Source of the DNA: Alphaproteobacteria bacterium
GTDB lineage: Bacteria > Pseudomonadota > Alphaproteobacteria > Caulobacterales > Caulobacteraceae
Assembly: GCA_028869395.1 (NCBI GenBank)
Contig: JAGWSE010000205.1
Location: 1 to 6,930, forward strand
Length of the DNA: 6,930 nucleotides
Direction: 5' to 3'
In this document: positions 1 to 5,053 of the stretch, one piece after another
Layout of the letters: each line of letters starts with the position of its first letter
Numbering within the stretch: the first letter of the stretch is position 1
Made by a program: the position numbers and the translations under genes
The notes under the pieces: model-generated
Database searches by the model: none
Seen by the model: the letters and a program-made list of their open reading frames with translations, nothing else
Told to the model about the DNA's origin: nothing

Positions 1-288
1 ATTGCCGCGGCCCTGGAAGGCCGGGACCGTCTTGCGCATGATCTCGAGGGGGCTGGAGTCCACGCCCGCCGCCTGGATCGCGTGCTGGTCGACCACCGTC
101 ACCGGCGCGGCCAGGCGGTCGGGGGTGGTGGGGATCGCCGAGCCGGTGACGATCACCTCGGCGACGGTCGGTCCGCCCTGCGGCGCGGGCGCCGGCGCAG
201 CCTGGGCGTGGGCCTGCGCGGTCCATCCGAGCCCCAGGGCCGTGGACGAAAGAAGCGCAGCGCGGATTGTCGTTTGGAACCTGGTCAT
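1..288 (-). CDS. TonB-dependent outer-membrane receptor, N-terminal part (cut by window edge)
   Basis: Only the first 96 codons are present; the frame is open to base 1. The N-terminus is a typical Sec signal peptide: Arg at 3 and 9, a hydrophobic stretch at about 10-24, and a probable cleavage site near AHA-QA (26-30). An Ala/Pro/Gln-rich linker follows, then a TonB-box-like segment TVAEVIVTG (41-49) and the start of the plug domain (SAIPTTPDRLAAPVTVVD, 50-67; then a helix with PLEIMRKTVPAFQGRGN, 80-96). This order is characteristic of TonB-dependent receptors, which import siderophores, metal complexes, cofactors or sugars across the outer membrane. The start is ATG at 288 with a purine-rich AAAGGGGAGG just upstream. 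It has its own 260-bp upstream region, so it is probably not simply co-transcribed with the regulator gene. The ligand cannot be read from this fragment; the neighbouring carboxylate transporter hints at a citrate-like or metal-citrate substrate (inference). Confidence 0.88.
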   Translation of the reverse strand, partial: MTRFQTTIRAALLSSTALGLGWTAQAHAQAAPAPAPQGGPTVAEVIVTGSAIPTTPDRLAAPVTVVDQHAIQAAGVDSSPLEIMRKTVPAFQGRGN

Positions 289-319
289 GGCCTCCCCTTT
301 CGGAGGCGCATCCACCCGC

Positions 320-368
320 GGGGCGCGCGCAGGGCGGGCGCCCCTGGGGAGATGCGCACTCCATCTCC
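320..368 (-). other. Two consecutive leader hairpins before the receptor gene
   Basis: Two perfect 7-bp inverted repeats lie back to back. GGGGCGC (320-326) pairs with GCGCCCC (338-344) across 11 nt. GGAGATG (348-354) pairs with CATCTCC (362-368) across 7 nt. In the receptor mRNA they would form two stems about 30-80 nt before the start codon. This could be an attenuator-like or stability structure, or chance in GC-rich DNA. I recognise no known riboswitch. Confidence 0.35.
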
Positions 369-507
369 TGGTCGCCGGCGTCTTTGTGCGTCGGCTTGCA
401 TCACAGCGTTCGGCGGGAAGCTTTCTGAAACCTGTCGCCCACCTTAACGACCGTTCAGGCGCCGCTCGGCTCCGTACCGCCGTGATCGCCTGGCCGGGGC
501 CTGTGCC

Positions 508-538
508 GCCTCATGGACGGCTGGGGTTCATGTGAGGC
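508..538 (-). terminator. Possible weak terminator hairpin after the response-regulator gene
   Basis: GCCTCA (508-513) and TGAGGC (533-538) form a 6-bp inverted repeat around a 19-nt loop, 10 bases past the regulator stop codon. There is no U-tract on the minus strand and the loop is long, so this is only a weak candidate. Confidence 0.2.
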
Positions 539-548
539 GAGCCAGGAC

Positions 549-1214
549 TCAGAGCATCTGATAGCCGATGCCCCGGACCGTCTTGAAGACGGGCCGTCCC
601 ACGGCCCCTTCGAGCTTGGCGCGCAGCCGGCTCATGTAGACATCGAGCAGGTTGGTGTCGACGTCGTAGTGCGACGACCAGATCTTCTCGGATATCAGGG
701 TGCGGGTCAGCACGCGCCCGCCGTTCTGCATGAAGATCTCGAGGAGAGCGTATTCGCGGCCGGTGAGGTCCACGGGGCCGCCGTTGACGTGCACCGTGTG
801 GCCGAGGAGGTCGAGCTTGACGCCGTTGCGCTCGAGGACGGTCTGCTTGACCACCGACTGGCGCCGCAGCAGGGCGCGCATGTGGGCCAGGAGCTCGTCG
901 ATGCTGAAGGGCTTGGGCAGGTAGTCGTCGGCGCCCACGTCCAGGCCCTTGATTCGGTCCTCCAGGCTGTCGCGGGCCGAGAGGATGAGCACCGGCTCGT
1001 TGAAGCCGCTCGCCCGCCATTCGCGGACCAGGTCGATGCCGTCCCCGTCCGGCAGGGACAGGTCCAGCACGATCAGGTCGTACTTGGTCTCCACGAGCGC
1101 GTCGTTGGCCTCGCGGCAGGTCTGCACCCAGGTGACGGTGTGCGCCTGTTCCGACAGTCCCTGCCTGAGGAACTGTCCCAGCCGCACCTCGTCTTCGATC
1201 ACCAGCACCTTCAT
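549..1214 (-). CDS. OmpR/PhoB-family two-component response regulator (CusR/CopR/QseB-like)
   Basis: A complete 221-residue protein, normal length for an OmpR-type regulator. The receiver domain (about 1-115) has the acidic pocket E7/D8, the phospho-acceptor D51 in VLDLSLPDGDG, the switch Ser79 in LILSARD, and K101 in the GADDYLPKPF motif. The C-terminal winged-helix DNA-binding domain (about 125-219) contains LTGREYALLEIF, the recognition region NLLDVYMSRLRAKL and the family ending TVRGIGYQML. All key residues for phosphorylation are intact. It probably binds direct-repeat sites as a dimer and controls the neighbouring genes; this is inference from its position between the receptor gene and the divergent yncE-like/transporter genes. 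ATG at 1214 begins exactly at the usual MKVLVIEDE start, though no strong Shine-Dalgarno sequence precedes it. No histidine kinase is encoded in the window; the partner may lie left of the receptor gene or elsewhere. The exact subfamily cannot be fixed by eye. Confidence 0.93.
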   Translation of the reverse strand: MKVLVIEDEVRLGQFLRQGLSEQAHTVTWVQTCREANDALVETKYDLIVLDLSLPDGDGIDLVREWRASGFNEPVLILSARDSLEDRIKGLDVGADDYLPKPFSIDELLAHMRALLRRQSVVKQTVLERNGVKLDLLGHTVHVNGGPVDLTGREYALLEIFMQNGGRVLTRTLISEKIWSSHYDVDTNLLDVYMSRLRAKLEGAVGRPVFKTVRGIGYQML

Positions 1215-1416
1215 GGCGCAACAGGGCTAAACCACCGTTCTTGGACCCCGCAAGTCCTTGTTCTCGAATGAGGCCCCTACCGAGCCGAAAAGCCCGGCAA
1301 CCTGAAAGCGCGTTCATCCGCCCGTTAGGGCCGGTTCAGGTTAGGGGTCAAACTGGCCCAAAAGCTGGAGCTCCCACCGCGTCAGGCGCAAGCGGGCTCC
1401 CATCGGGAGGGCGGGG
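1215..1416. promoter_or_regulatory. Divergent control region between the response regulator and the yncE-like gene
   Basis: This 202-bp region separates two divergent genes and must hold both promoters. It contains a cluster of similar short elements on the plus strand: GTTCATCC (1312-1319), GTTAGGG (1324-1330), GTTCAGG (1334-1340) and GTTAGGG (1340-1346). Just left, TGAA-N6-TTCA (1303-1316) is nearly palindromic. Tandem elements at roughly 10-12-bp steps are what OmpR-family dimers bind, so the regulator's own operator may be here (inference). I could not define -35/-10 hexamers reliably. Confidence 0.5.
1397..1411 (+). promoter_or_regulatory. Shine-Dalgarno site within a small hairpin (yncE-like gene)
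   Basis: The ribosome-binding sequence GGGAGGG (1405-1411) supports ATG 1417. Its GGGAG pairs perfectly with CTCCC (1397-1401) around a 3-nt loop ATC. A second CTCCC copy (1371-1375) could pair instead. This could dampen translation initiation; the stem is short and may be incidental. Confidence 0.35.
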
Positions 1417-2484
1417 ATGTCGATCTGGAAGCGTGTCGGGCTGATGGCTGCGGGCGCCTGCATGGCGGCCTGGGCGGCCCGTGCGGCGCCCGGCTACAGG
1501 CTGGAGTCGGCGGTCGTCCTGAAGGGCGCCTCGCCCGCCTGGGACTACATCACCGTGGATCCCGTCCGCGGCGACCTGTTCCTGGCCCGGCGCGGTGCGG
1601 GCGTCACCGTCTACGACGCCAAGGCGCAGCGGGCGGTGGCGACCATCGCCGACTCGCAAGGCGCCGACATCGCCGCCCTCGCGCCCGACGTGGACCGCGG
1701 CTACACGGCCAACGAGGACGGCTCGACGACGATCTTCCAGCTTTCGAGCCTGAAGACGCTGGGACGCGAGAAGCTCGCGGGCGGCATCGACTCGGCGTTC
1801 TACGATCCGGCGACCCGGCAGGTGGCGTTCACCGCCGGTGATGACCACGAGCTGGTGCTGGTGGACGCAGCCAGCGGCAGGATGACGGGCCAGGTGAAGC
1901 TGGACTCCAGCGAGCTGGAGGCCTCCGCCGCCGACGGCAAGGGCTTCCTCTACGTGAACGAGCGCGACAGGAACCGCGTGGCCAAGGTCGACCTGAAGAC
2001 CCGGAAGGCCGTCGCGGAATGGCCCATCGCCGACTGCGCCCTCCCGGTCGGCATGGCGATGGACCGCGCGGCGAACCGCCTCTTCATCGGCTGCCGCGGC
2101 GACCACCCGGTGCTGGCGGTGGTGGACGCCGCCGATGGCCGCGAGATCACCGTCCTGCCCATCGGGCGCGGCAACGACGGCGTGGTCTACGACCCGGCGG
2201 AGCGGCGGATCTTCACGTCCAACGGCCTCGACGCGAACATCGTGATCTTCGACCAGCTCGGTCCCGACAGCTACAGGCTGGCGGGCGCCGTCACCACCCG
2301 GCCGATAGCCCGCACCATGGCGTTCGATCCCACCACGCGGAAGATCTACACCGTCACCGCGGAAGGGATCGTCGATCCCGCGAAGCCGGTGCTCACCCGC
2401 GTCGCGCCCTTCTATCCGAACCGCTACTACGACGACACGTTCACGGTGCTGACCTACGCCCCGATCGGAGGCGTACCCCGCTAG
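1417..2484 (+). CDS. Periplasmic YncE-like (YVTN family) beta-propeller protein
   Basis: A complete 355-residue protein. Residues 1-24 form a Sec signal peptide: K5/R6, a hydrophobic core, and cleavage after AARA before APGYRLE. The mature part consists of repeated propeller blades of about 40 residues, with strands such as DLFLARRGAGVTVYDAK, HELVLVDAASGRM, GFLYVNERDRNRVAKVDL, NRLFIGCRG...LAVVDAADGREI, and RRIFTSNG...NIVIFDQ. This is the pattern of YVTN/YncE-like seven-bladed propellers. C207 and C226 are the only cysteines in the mature part visible to me and could form a disulfide. E. coli yncE lies beside the TonB-dependent receptor gene yncD, an arrangement echoed here; the biochemical role of these propellers is not well defined. 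The gene is followed after 125 bp by the transporter on the same strand and may share a transcript. A ligand-binding or scaffold role in uptake of the receptor's substrate is inference. A link to PQQ or metal handling is an alternative. Confidence 0.85.
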   Translation: MSIWKRVGLMAAGACMAAWAARAAPGYRLESAVVLKGASPAWDYITVDPVRGDLFLARRGAGVTVYDAKAQRAVATIADSQGADIAALAPDVDRGYTANEDGSTTIFQLSSLKTLGREKLAGGIDSAFYDPATRQVAFTAGDDHELVLVDAASGRMTGQVKLDSSELEASAADGKGFLYVNERDRNRVAKVDLKTRKAVAEWPIADCALPVGMAMDRAANRLFIGCRGDHPVLAVVDAADGREITVLPIGRGNDGVVYDPAERRIFTSNGLDANIVIFDQLGPDSYRLAGAVTTRPIARTMAFDPTTRKIYTVTAEGIVDPAKPVLTRVAPFYPNRYYDDTFTVLTYAPIGGVPR

Positions 2485-2609
2485 GGGCGCCGCTGATCAG
2501 AGGCGTCCCACGCTCGCCGCCCCAACGGAGGCGCGGCGGATAAGGGCCGAAGGGCCCGGAGAGGAAACCTAGCGGTCGAAAGGCCGCGAGCCCCATGGAA
2601 GGAAAGCTG
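2485..2609 (+). other. Structured intercistronic region with three hairpins
   Basis: No gene is seen. Three stem-loops follow one another. CGCCGC (2515-2520) pairs with GCGGCG (2533-2538). GGGCC (2544-2548) pairs with GGCCC (2553-2557) around a GAAG loop. GCGGTC (2572-2577) pairs with GGCCGC (2582-2587) around a GAAA tetraloop, counting one G-U pair. The last stem ends 10 nt before the Shine-Dalgarno sequence of the transporter gene. The region may be an mRNA processing or stability element between the two genes, a partial terminator, or a copy of a dispersed intergenic repeat. Copy number cannot be judged from this window. Confidence 0.45.
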
Positions 2610-3956
2610 ATGTCCGAGGCCGTTGCGACTGAGGCGTCCGCCCCGCCCGCGCCCGGCGGCGCGCTCGCCATCTGGTGGCGCGTGGCGGACTACAAGGTGG
2701 GCGGGGTGCTGCCCCTCCCGGTGTTCGCCATCGTCCTGGCGATCGGCGCCTTCTTCGTGACGACGGGCAAGGTCCCGTCCGACATCATGGTGAACATGGC
2801 GGTGCTGGCCGTCGGCGGCTTCGCCTGCGCCGAGCTGGGCCGGCGTCTTCCGGTCATCCGCAACATCGGGGCGGCGGCGATCTTCGCCACCTTCATCCCG
2901 TCCTACCTGGTCTACGCCCACCTGCTGCCGCAGCCGGTGGTGGCCTCGATCACGACCTTCACCAAGTCCTCGAACATCCTCTTCCTGTTCATCGCCTCGA
3001 TCATCGTGGGCTCGATCCTGGGCATGGACCGGCGCGTGCTGGTGGGCGGGTTCCTGAAGATCTTCGTGCCCCTGGCGCTGGGATCCCTCGCCGCGGGCCT
3101 CGTGGGGTGCGGCGTCGGCGCGGCCCTGGGCCTCGGCCTGCATCACACCTTCTTCAAGGTGGTGGTCCCGATAATGGCCGGCGGCGTGGGCGAAGGCGCG
3201 GTGCCGCTCTCCATCGGCTACGCCGCCATCAGCCACCAGCCGCAGGGCGCGCTGTTCGCCGAGGTGCTGCCGGCGGTGATGTTCGGCAGCCTGACCGCCA
3301 TCATCCTGGCGGGCGGTCTGAACTTCCTCGGCAAGCGCCGGCCCGATCTCACCGGCGAGGGTCGGCTGCAGGTCGGCGAGGCGGACGTCGACCTTTCCAG
3401 CGAAGGCCCGGAGCGGCCCCGGGCCGCCGTGGAGATGGTGGCGGGCGCGGCGGTGATGGCCGTCACCTTCTATCTCGTGGGCGTGGTCGGCCAGAAGCTG
3501 TGGGAATTCCCCGCGCCTGTGACGATGCTGCTGATCGCCGTCGTCGTGAAGCTCGGCCGGCTCGCCCCGCCGCAGCTCGAGCAGGGCGCATATGGCGTCT
3601 ACCAGTTCTTCCGCGTCGGCGTGACCTATCCGCTGCTGTTCGCGATCGGTGTGGCCATGACGCCGTGGGACAAGCTGGTCGCCGCCTTCAACGCACCGAC
3701 CATCATCACCATCGTGGCCACCGTCTCGACGCTGATGGCCACGGGCTTCGCAGTCGCGCGGCTGCTCGGCATGTACCCGATCGACGTGGCCATCGTGAAC
3801 GCCTGCCACTCCGGCCAGGGCGGCACGGGCGACGTGGCCATCCTGTCGGCCTCCAACCGCATGCAGCTGATGCCGTTCTCGCAGGTCGCCACCCGCATCG
3901 GCGGGGCGATCACGGTGACCCTGGCCCTGATCGCCTTCCGAATGCTCGGAGGGTGA
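2610..3956 (+). CDS. 2-hydroxycarboxylate transporter (CitS/MaeN/CimH family), Na+ or H+ coupled
   Basis: A 448-residue inner-membrane secondary transporter, the usual length for the 2-HCT family, with about 11-12 hydrophobic segments after a polar Ala/Pro-rich N-terminus. Both family hallmarks are intact: the first re-entrant-loop motif GGVGEG (191-196, followed by AVPLSIGY), and the second, in which N397-A-C-H-S-G is followed by GGTGD (404-408), AILSASNRM and LMPFSQVATRIGG, with R417 and R429. Arginine in the TRIGG-like segment is tied to substrate carboxylate binding in CitS (from memory). A hydrophilic loop at about 242-282 separates the two inverted halves. The family moves citrate, malate, lactate or related acids with Na+ or H+; which one applies here cannot be told from sequence alone. 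ATG 2610 is preferred because GGAAGGAAAG (2597-2606) lies just upstream; an in-frame ATG at 2595 would add five residues but lacks a ribosome-binding site. A strong hairpin follows the stop codon. Confidence 0.94.
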   Translation: MSEAVATEASAPPAPGGALAIWWRVADYKVGGVLPLPVFAIVLAIGAFFVTTGKVPSDIMVNMAVLAVGGFACAELGRRLPVIRNIGAAAIFATFIPSYLVYAHLLPQPVVASITTFTKSSNILFLFIASIIVGSILGMDRRVLVGGFLKIFVPLALGSLAAGLVGCGVGAALGLGLHHTFFKVVVPIMAGGVGEGAVPLSIGYAAISHQPQGALFAEVLPAVMFGSLTAIILAGGLNFLGKRRPDLTGEGRLQVGEADVDLSSEGPERPRAAVEMVAGAAVMAVTFYLVGVVGQKLWEFPAPVTMLLIAVVVKLGRLAPPQLEQGAYGVYQFFRVGVTYPLLFAIGVAMTPWDKLVAAFNAPTIITIVATVSTLMATGFAVARLLGMYPIDVAIVNACHSGQGGTGDVAILSASNRMQLMPFSQVATRIGGAITVTLALIAFRMLGG

Positions 3957-3963
3957 CCGGAGC

Positions 3964-4009
3964 CCCGGGGGCGCGCGCCGCGCCTTCTCCCCAGGCGCGC
4001 GTCCCCGGG
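3964..4009. terminator. Long hairpin after the transporter gene, probable terminator
   Basis: CCCGGGGGCGCGCGCC (3964-3979) and GGCGCGCGTCCCCGGG (3994-4009) pair over 16 bp. The only imperfection is one G-T position, a G-U pair in plus-strand RNA. The loop is 14 nt. The stem starts 8 nt after the transporter stop codon, so it probably ends that transcript or protects its 3' end. There is no U-tract, so it may act with Rho or as a bidirectional block between the convergent units. Confidence 0.7.
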
Positions 4010-4010
4010 T

Positions 4011-4113
4011 GCAGTCTGGCGCGGCCGGAGCTGGCCGGCGCCGGCGTGAGGGGGATATAGCCCAACGGGTCCCCCGCGACCGCCGCCTGGCCTTCGCAGG
4101 ACAGGGTGAACAT
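4011..4113 (-). pseudogene. Remnant of the 3' end of a PstS-like substrate-binding protein gene
   Basis: Read on the minus strand, this stretch encodes FTLSCEGQAAVAGDPLGYI, then PLTPAP and a divergent tail. It matches the C-terminal region of the PstS-like gene at 5054-6100 (FVLSCEGQAAVAADPLGYI, then PLTPAQ). At DNA level 4011-4109 aligns without gaps to 5107-5205, about 86% identical by my hand count, both copies in the same orientation. Nothing homologous precedes it: the match stops at about 4110, where the higBA promoter region begins. The ATG at 4111-4113 is therefore probably accidental. It is best read as the scar of a deleted or partly duplicated gene. It has no stop at the usual end of the domain, and the frame runs into the hairpin and the transporter gene. 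Confidence 0.75.
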
Positions 4114-4164
4114 CGGATCGGTGCGCGCTTCTTCTGACTGGCTCTGTTATTTGTAAGCTCGTTG

Positions 4165-4200
4165 TTGACACTTCGAGGTATGTCAGCAATATGCTGACAC
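4165..4200 (+). promoter_or_regulatory. higBA promoter with palindromic operator
   Basis: A consensus -35 TTGACA lies at 4165-4170. At a normal spacing an AT-rich -10-like element, AATATG/CAATAT (4187-4193), overlaps a perfect palindrome: TGTCAGCA (4181-4188), spacer ATA, TGCTGACA (4192-4199). The palindrome is the natural candidate operator for the HigA dimer, which would block RNA polymerase when bound, as in other higBA operons. Transcription would start about base 4200-4201, at the toxin ATG itself, so the message is probably leaderless; no Shine-Dalgarno sequence is visible upstream. The local DNA (4140-4200) is clearly less GC-rich than its surroundings. Confidence 0.8.
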
Positions 4201-4479
4201 ATGATCCGCTCGTTCAAGAACAAGGGCCTCGAGCGCTTCGCCTCCAAGGGCGACGCCTCCAAGCTCTCGGTCCAGAATAAGGCTCGGATCACCCGGATCC
4301 TGCAACGTCTCGACGCGGCCGTCACACCGCAAGAGATGGACGTTCCCGGCTGGCGCTTCCATCCGCTGAAGGGCGATCAGGGGGGCCGCTACGCCGTGGA
4401 CGCGTCGGGAAACTGGCGTATCACCTTCGCGTTCGAGGGCGAGGACGCGGTCGACGTAGATCTGGAGGACTACCACTAG
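4201..4479 (+). CDS. higB: HigB-type toxin, RelE/ParE superfamily mRNA interferase
   Basis: A complete 92-residue protein, the same length as the classical plasmid Rts1 HigB (from memory). Family signatures are the start MIRSFKNKGLERF, FASKGDASKL (13-22), an alpha-helical segment with RILQRLDAA (32-40), M46-D-V-P-G-W-R-F-H54-P-L-K57, S69-G-N-W-R73-I-T-F, and the ending V86-DLEDYH92. H54, D90, Y91 and H92 are the residues linked to ribosome-dependent mRNA cleavage in HigB (from memory), and all are present, so the toxin looks intact. It acts in the cytoplasm, cutting mRNA in the ribosomal A site when HigA is lost or degraded. ATG 4201 is fixed by the family's N-terminus and sits 1 nt after the operator palindrome. 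The antitoxin gene follows after 37 nt, giving the toxin-first order typical of higBA. Confidence 0.95.
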   Translation: MIRSFKNKGLERFASKGDASKLSVQNKARITRILQRLDAAVTPQEMDVPGWRFHPLKGDQGGRYAVDASGNWRITFAFEGEDAVDVDLEDYH

Positions 4480-4516
4480 AGGCGCCTGCCTCGTTTACTG
4501 AACTGCGAGAGATGTG

Positions 4517-4831
4517 ATGACCATGACGAACCCCCTGACGGCGGGCCTGCGCCCGGTCCATCCTGGCGAGCTGCTGCGCGAAGACGTACTGCCCGCCTTC
4601 GGCAGGCCCAAGGCCGAGATCGCCAGGCTGCTCGGCATCTCGCGTCAGCAGCTGTACGACATCCTTGAAGAGAGGAAGCCGGTCACGATGAACACGGCCC
4701 TGCGCCTCGGAAAGCTGTGCGGCGACGGCCCCGACATCTGGCTGCGGATGCAGATGGCGTACGACAAGGCTCAGGTCATGCCAGAACTTGCGCCCATCAT
4801 CGAGAAGATCCCGACGCTGGAGGCGGCGTAG
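4517..4831 (+). CDS. higA: HigA-type antitoxin, XRE-family HTH regulator
   Basis: A 104-residue protein that neutralises HigB and represses the operon. It begins with the family signature RPVHPGELLREDVLPAF (12-28), followed by an XRE-type helix-turn-helix: AEIARLLGISRQQLYDILEE, then the PVTMNTALRLGKLCG and DIWLRMQMAYD helices that close the domain. No separate toxin-binding extension is obvious, as in other short HigA proteins. The start is uncertain: GTG 4514, ATG 4517 and ATG 4523 are in frame. GAGAGA (4507-4512) is too close for 4514, so 4517 is preferred, with 4523 as the alternative. It is the likely ligand of the palindrome before higB. It is followed by a hairpin at 4850-4870 and then by convergent genes. 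Confidence 0.93.
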   Translation: MTMTNPLTAGLRPVHPGELLREDVLPAFGRPKAEIARLLGISRQQLYDILEERKPVTMNTALRLGKLCGDGPDIWLRMQMAYDKAQVMPELAPIIEKIPTLEAA

Positions 4832-5053
4832 CGCGCGCGAATAAAGGGCCCCACCGCGAGACGGGGTGGGTTCCGGCAGGCATGGTAGCAAGGATGTCGA
4901 TCGCTTCGTGCGGGTCGGGCAGGCGGTAAGTTCGGCCTCCGCGGATGCCGGAGGCGCATGGCGCGAACCGCTGAAAGGACCCCCGGTGGCTTGGCGGGAG
5001 CGGCCATGGAGAAGCCGTGCCATGGCAGGCAGCGCGGCGGCGCGACCGGCCGA
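4832..5053. other. Convergent intergenic region with inverted repeats and a possible ORF remnant
   Basis: This region lies between the end of higA and the end of the first PstS-like gene. GCCTCCG (4935-4941) pairs with CGGAGGC (4949-4955) across 7 nt, and GCCATGG (5003-5009) with CCATGGC (5020-5026) across 10 nt; both are perfect. On the minus strand, about 4976-4833, one frame reads a protein-like stretch including GGRTYRLPDPHEAIDILATM with fairly high third-position GC. It has no plausible start codon in frame and overlaps the end of higA, so I do not call it a gene; it could be a decayed small gene. Confidence 0.4.
4850..4870. terminator. Hairpin between higA and the convergent PstS-like genes
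   Basis: CCCACC (4850-4855) pairs with GGTGGG (4865-4870) across a 9-nt loop, 18 nt after the higA stop. On the minus strand the stem is followed by GCCCTTTATTC, which is mildly U-rich, so it may end transcripts from the right-hand operon rather than, or as well as, higBA. It is a short stem without a clean U-tract. Confidence 0.4.

Larger units (their letters stand above)
289..548 (-). promoter_or_regulatory. Upstream region of the TonB-dependent receptor gene
   Basis: No convincing gene lies in these 260 bases. They probably hold the promoter and leader of the receptor gene. The most promoter-like part is the less GC-rich stretch at 415-460. It contains a short palindrome TTTCTGAAA (423-431) and CCTTAACGACCGTTCAGG; the GTTCAGG and TTAA pieces resemble half-sites seen in the divergent region at 1312-1347. 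I could not assign -35/-10 boxes with confidence. The long interval between these elements and the ATG implies a structured leader, described separately. Confidence 0.4.

Noticed and set aside
513..1271. A 252-codon plus-strand frame opposite the response regulator
   Set aside because: It is a shadow of the regulator's coding frame; the regulator on the other strand has every catalytic residue of its family.
1348..2106. A 252-codon minus-strand frame opposite the propeller gene
   Set aside because: It has no recognisable domain and an Ala/Val/His/Arg-rich composition, and lies fully opposite a well-supported gene with signal peptide and ribosome-binding site.
2595..2609. ATG 2595 as the transporter start
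   Set aside because: It has no ribosome-binding sequence at a proper distance, whereas GGAAGGAAAG precedes ATG 2610 at a normal spacing.
2675..4060. A 461-codon plus-strand frame inside the transporter gene
   Set aside because: It is a +1-type shadow of the transporter: Arg/Gly/His-rich, with no membrane segments or domain.
2481..4325. A 614-codon open frame on the minus strand across the transporter gene
   Set aside because: It is antisense to a transporter with unmistakable family motifs. Its product is a low-complexity His/Arg/Asp/Gly-rich string typical of shadow frames in GC-rich DNA.
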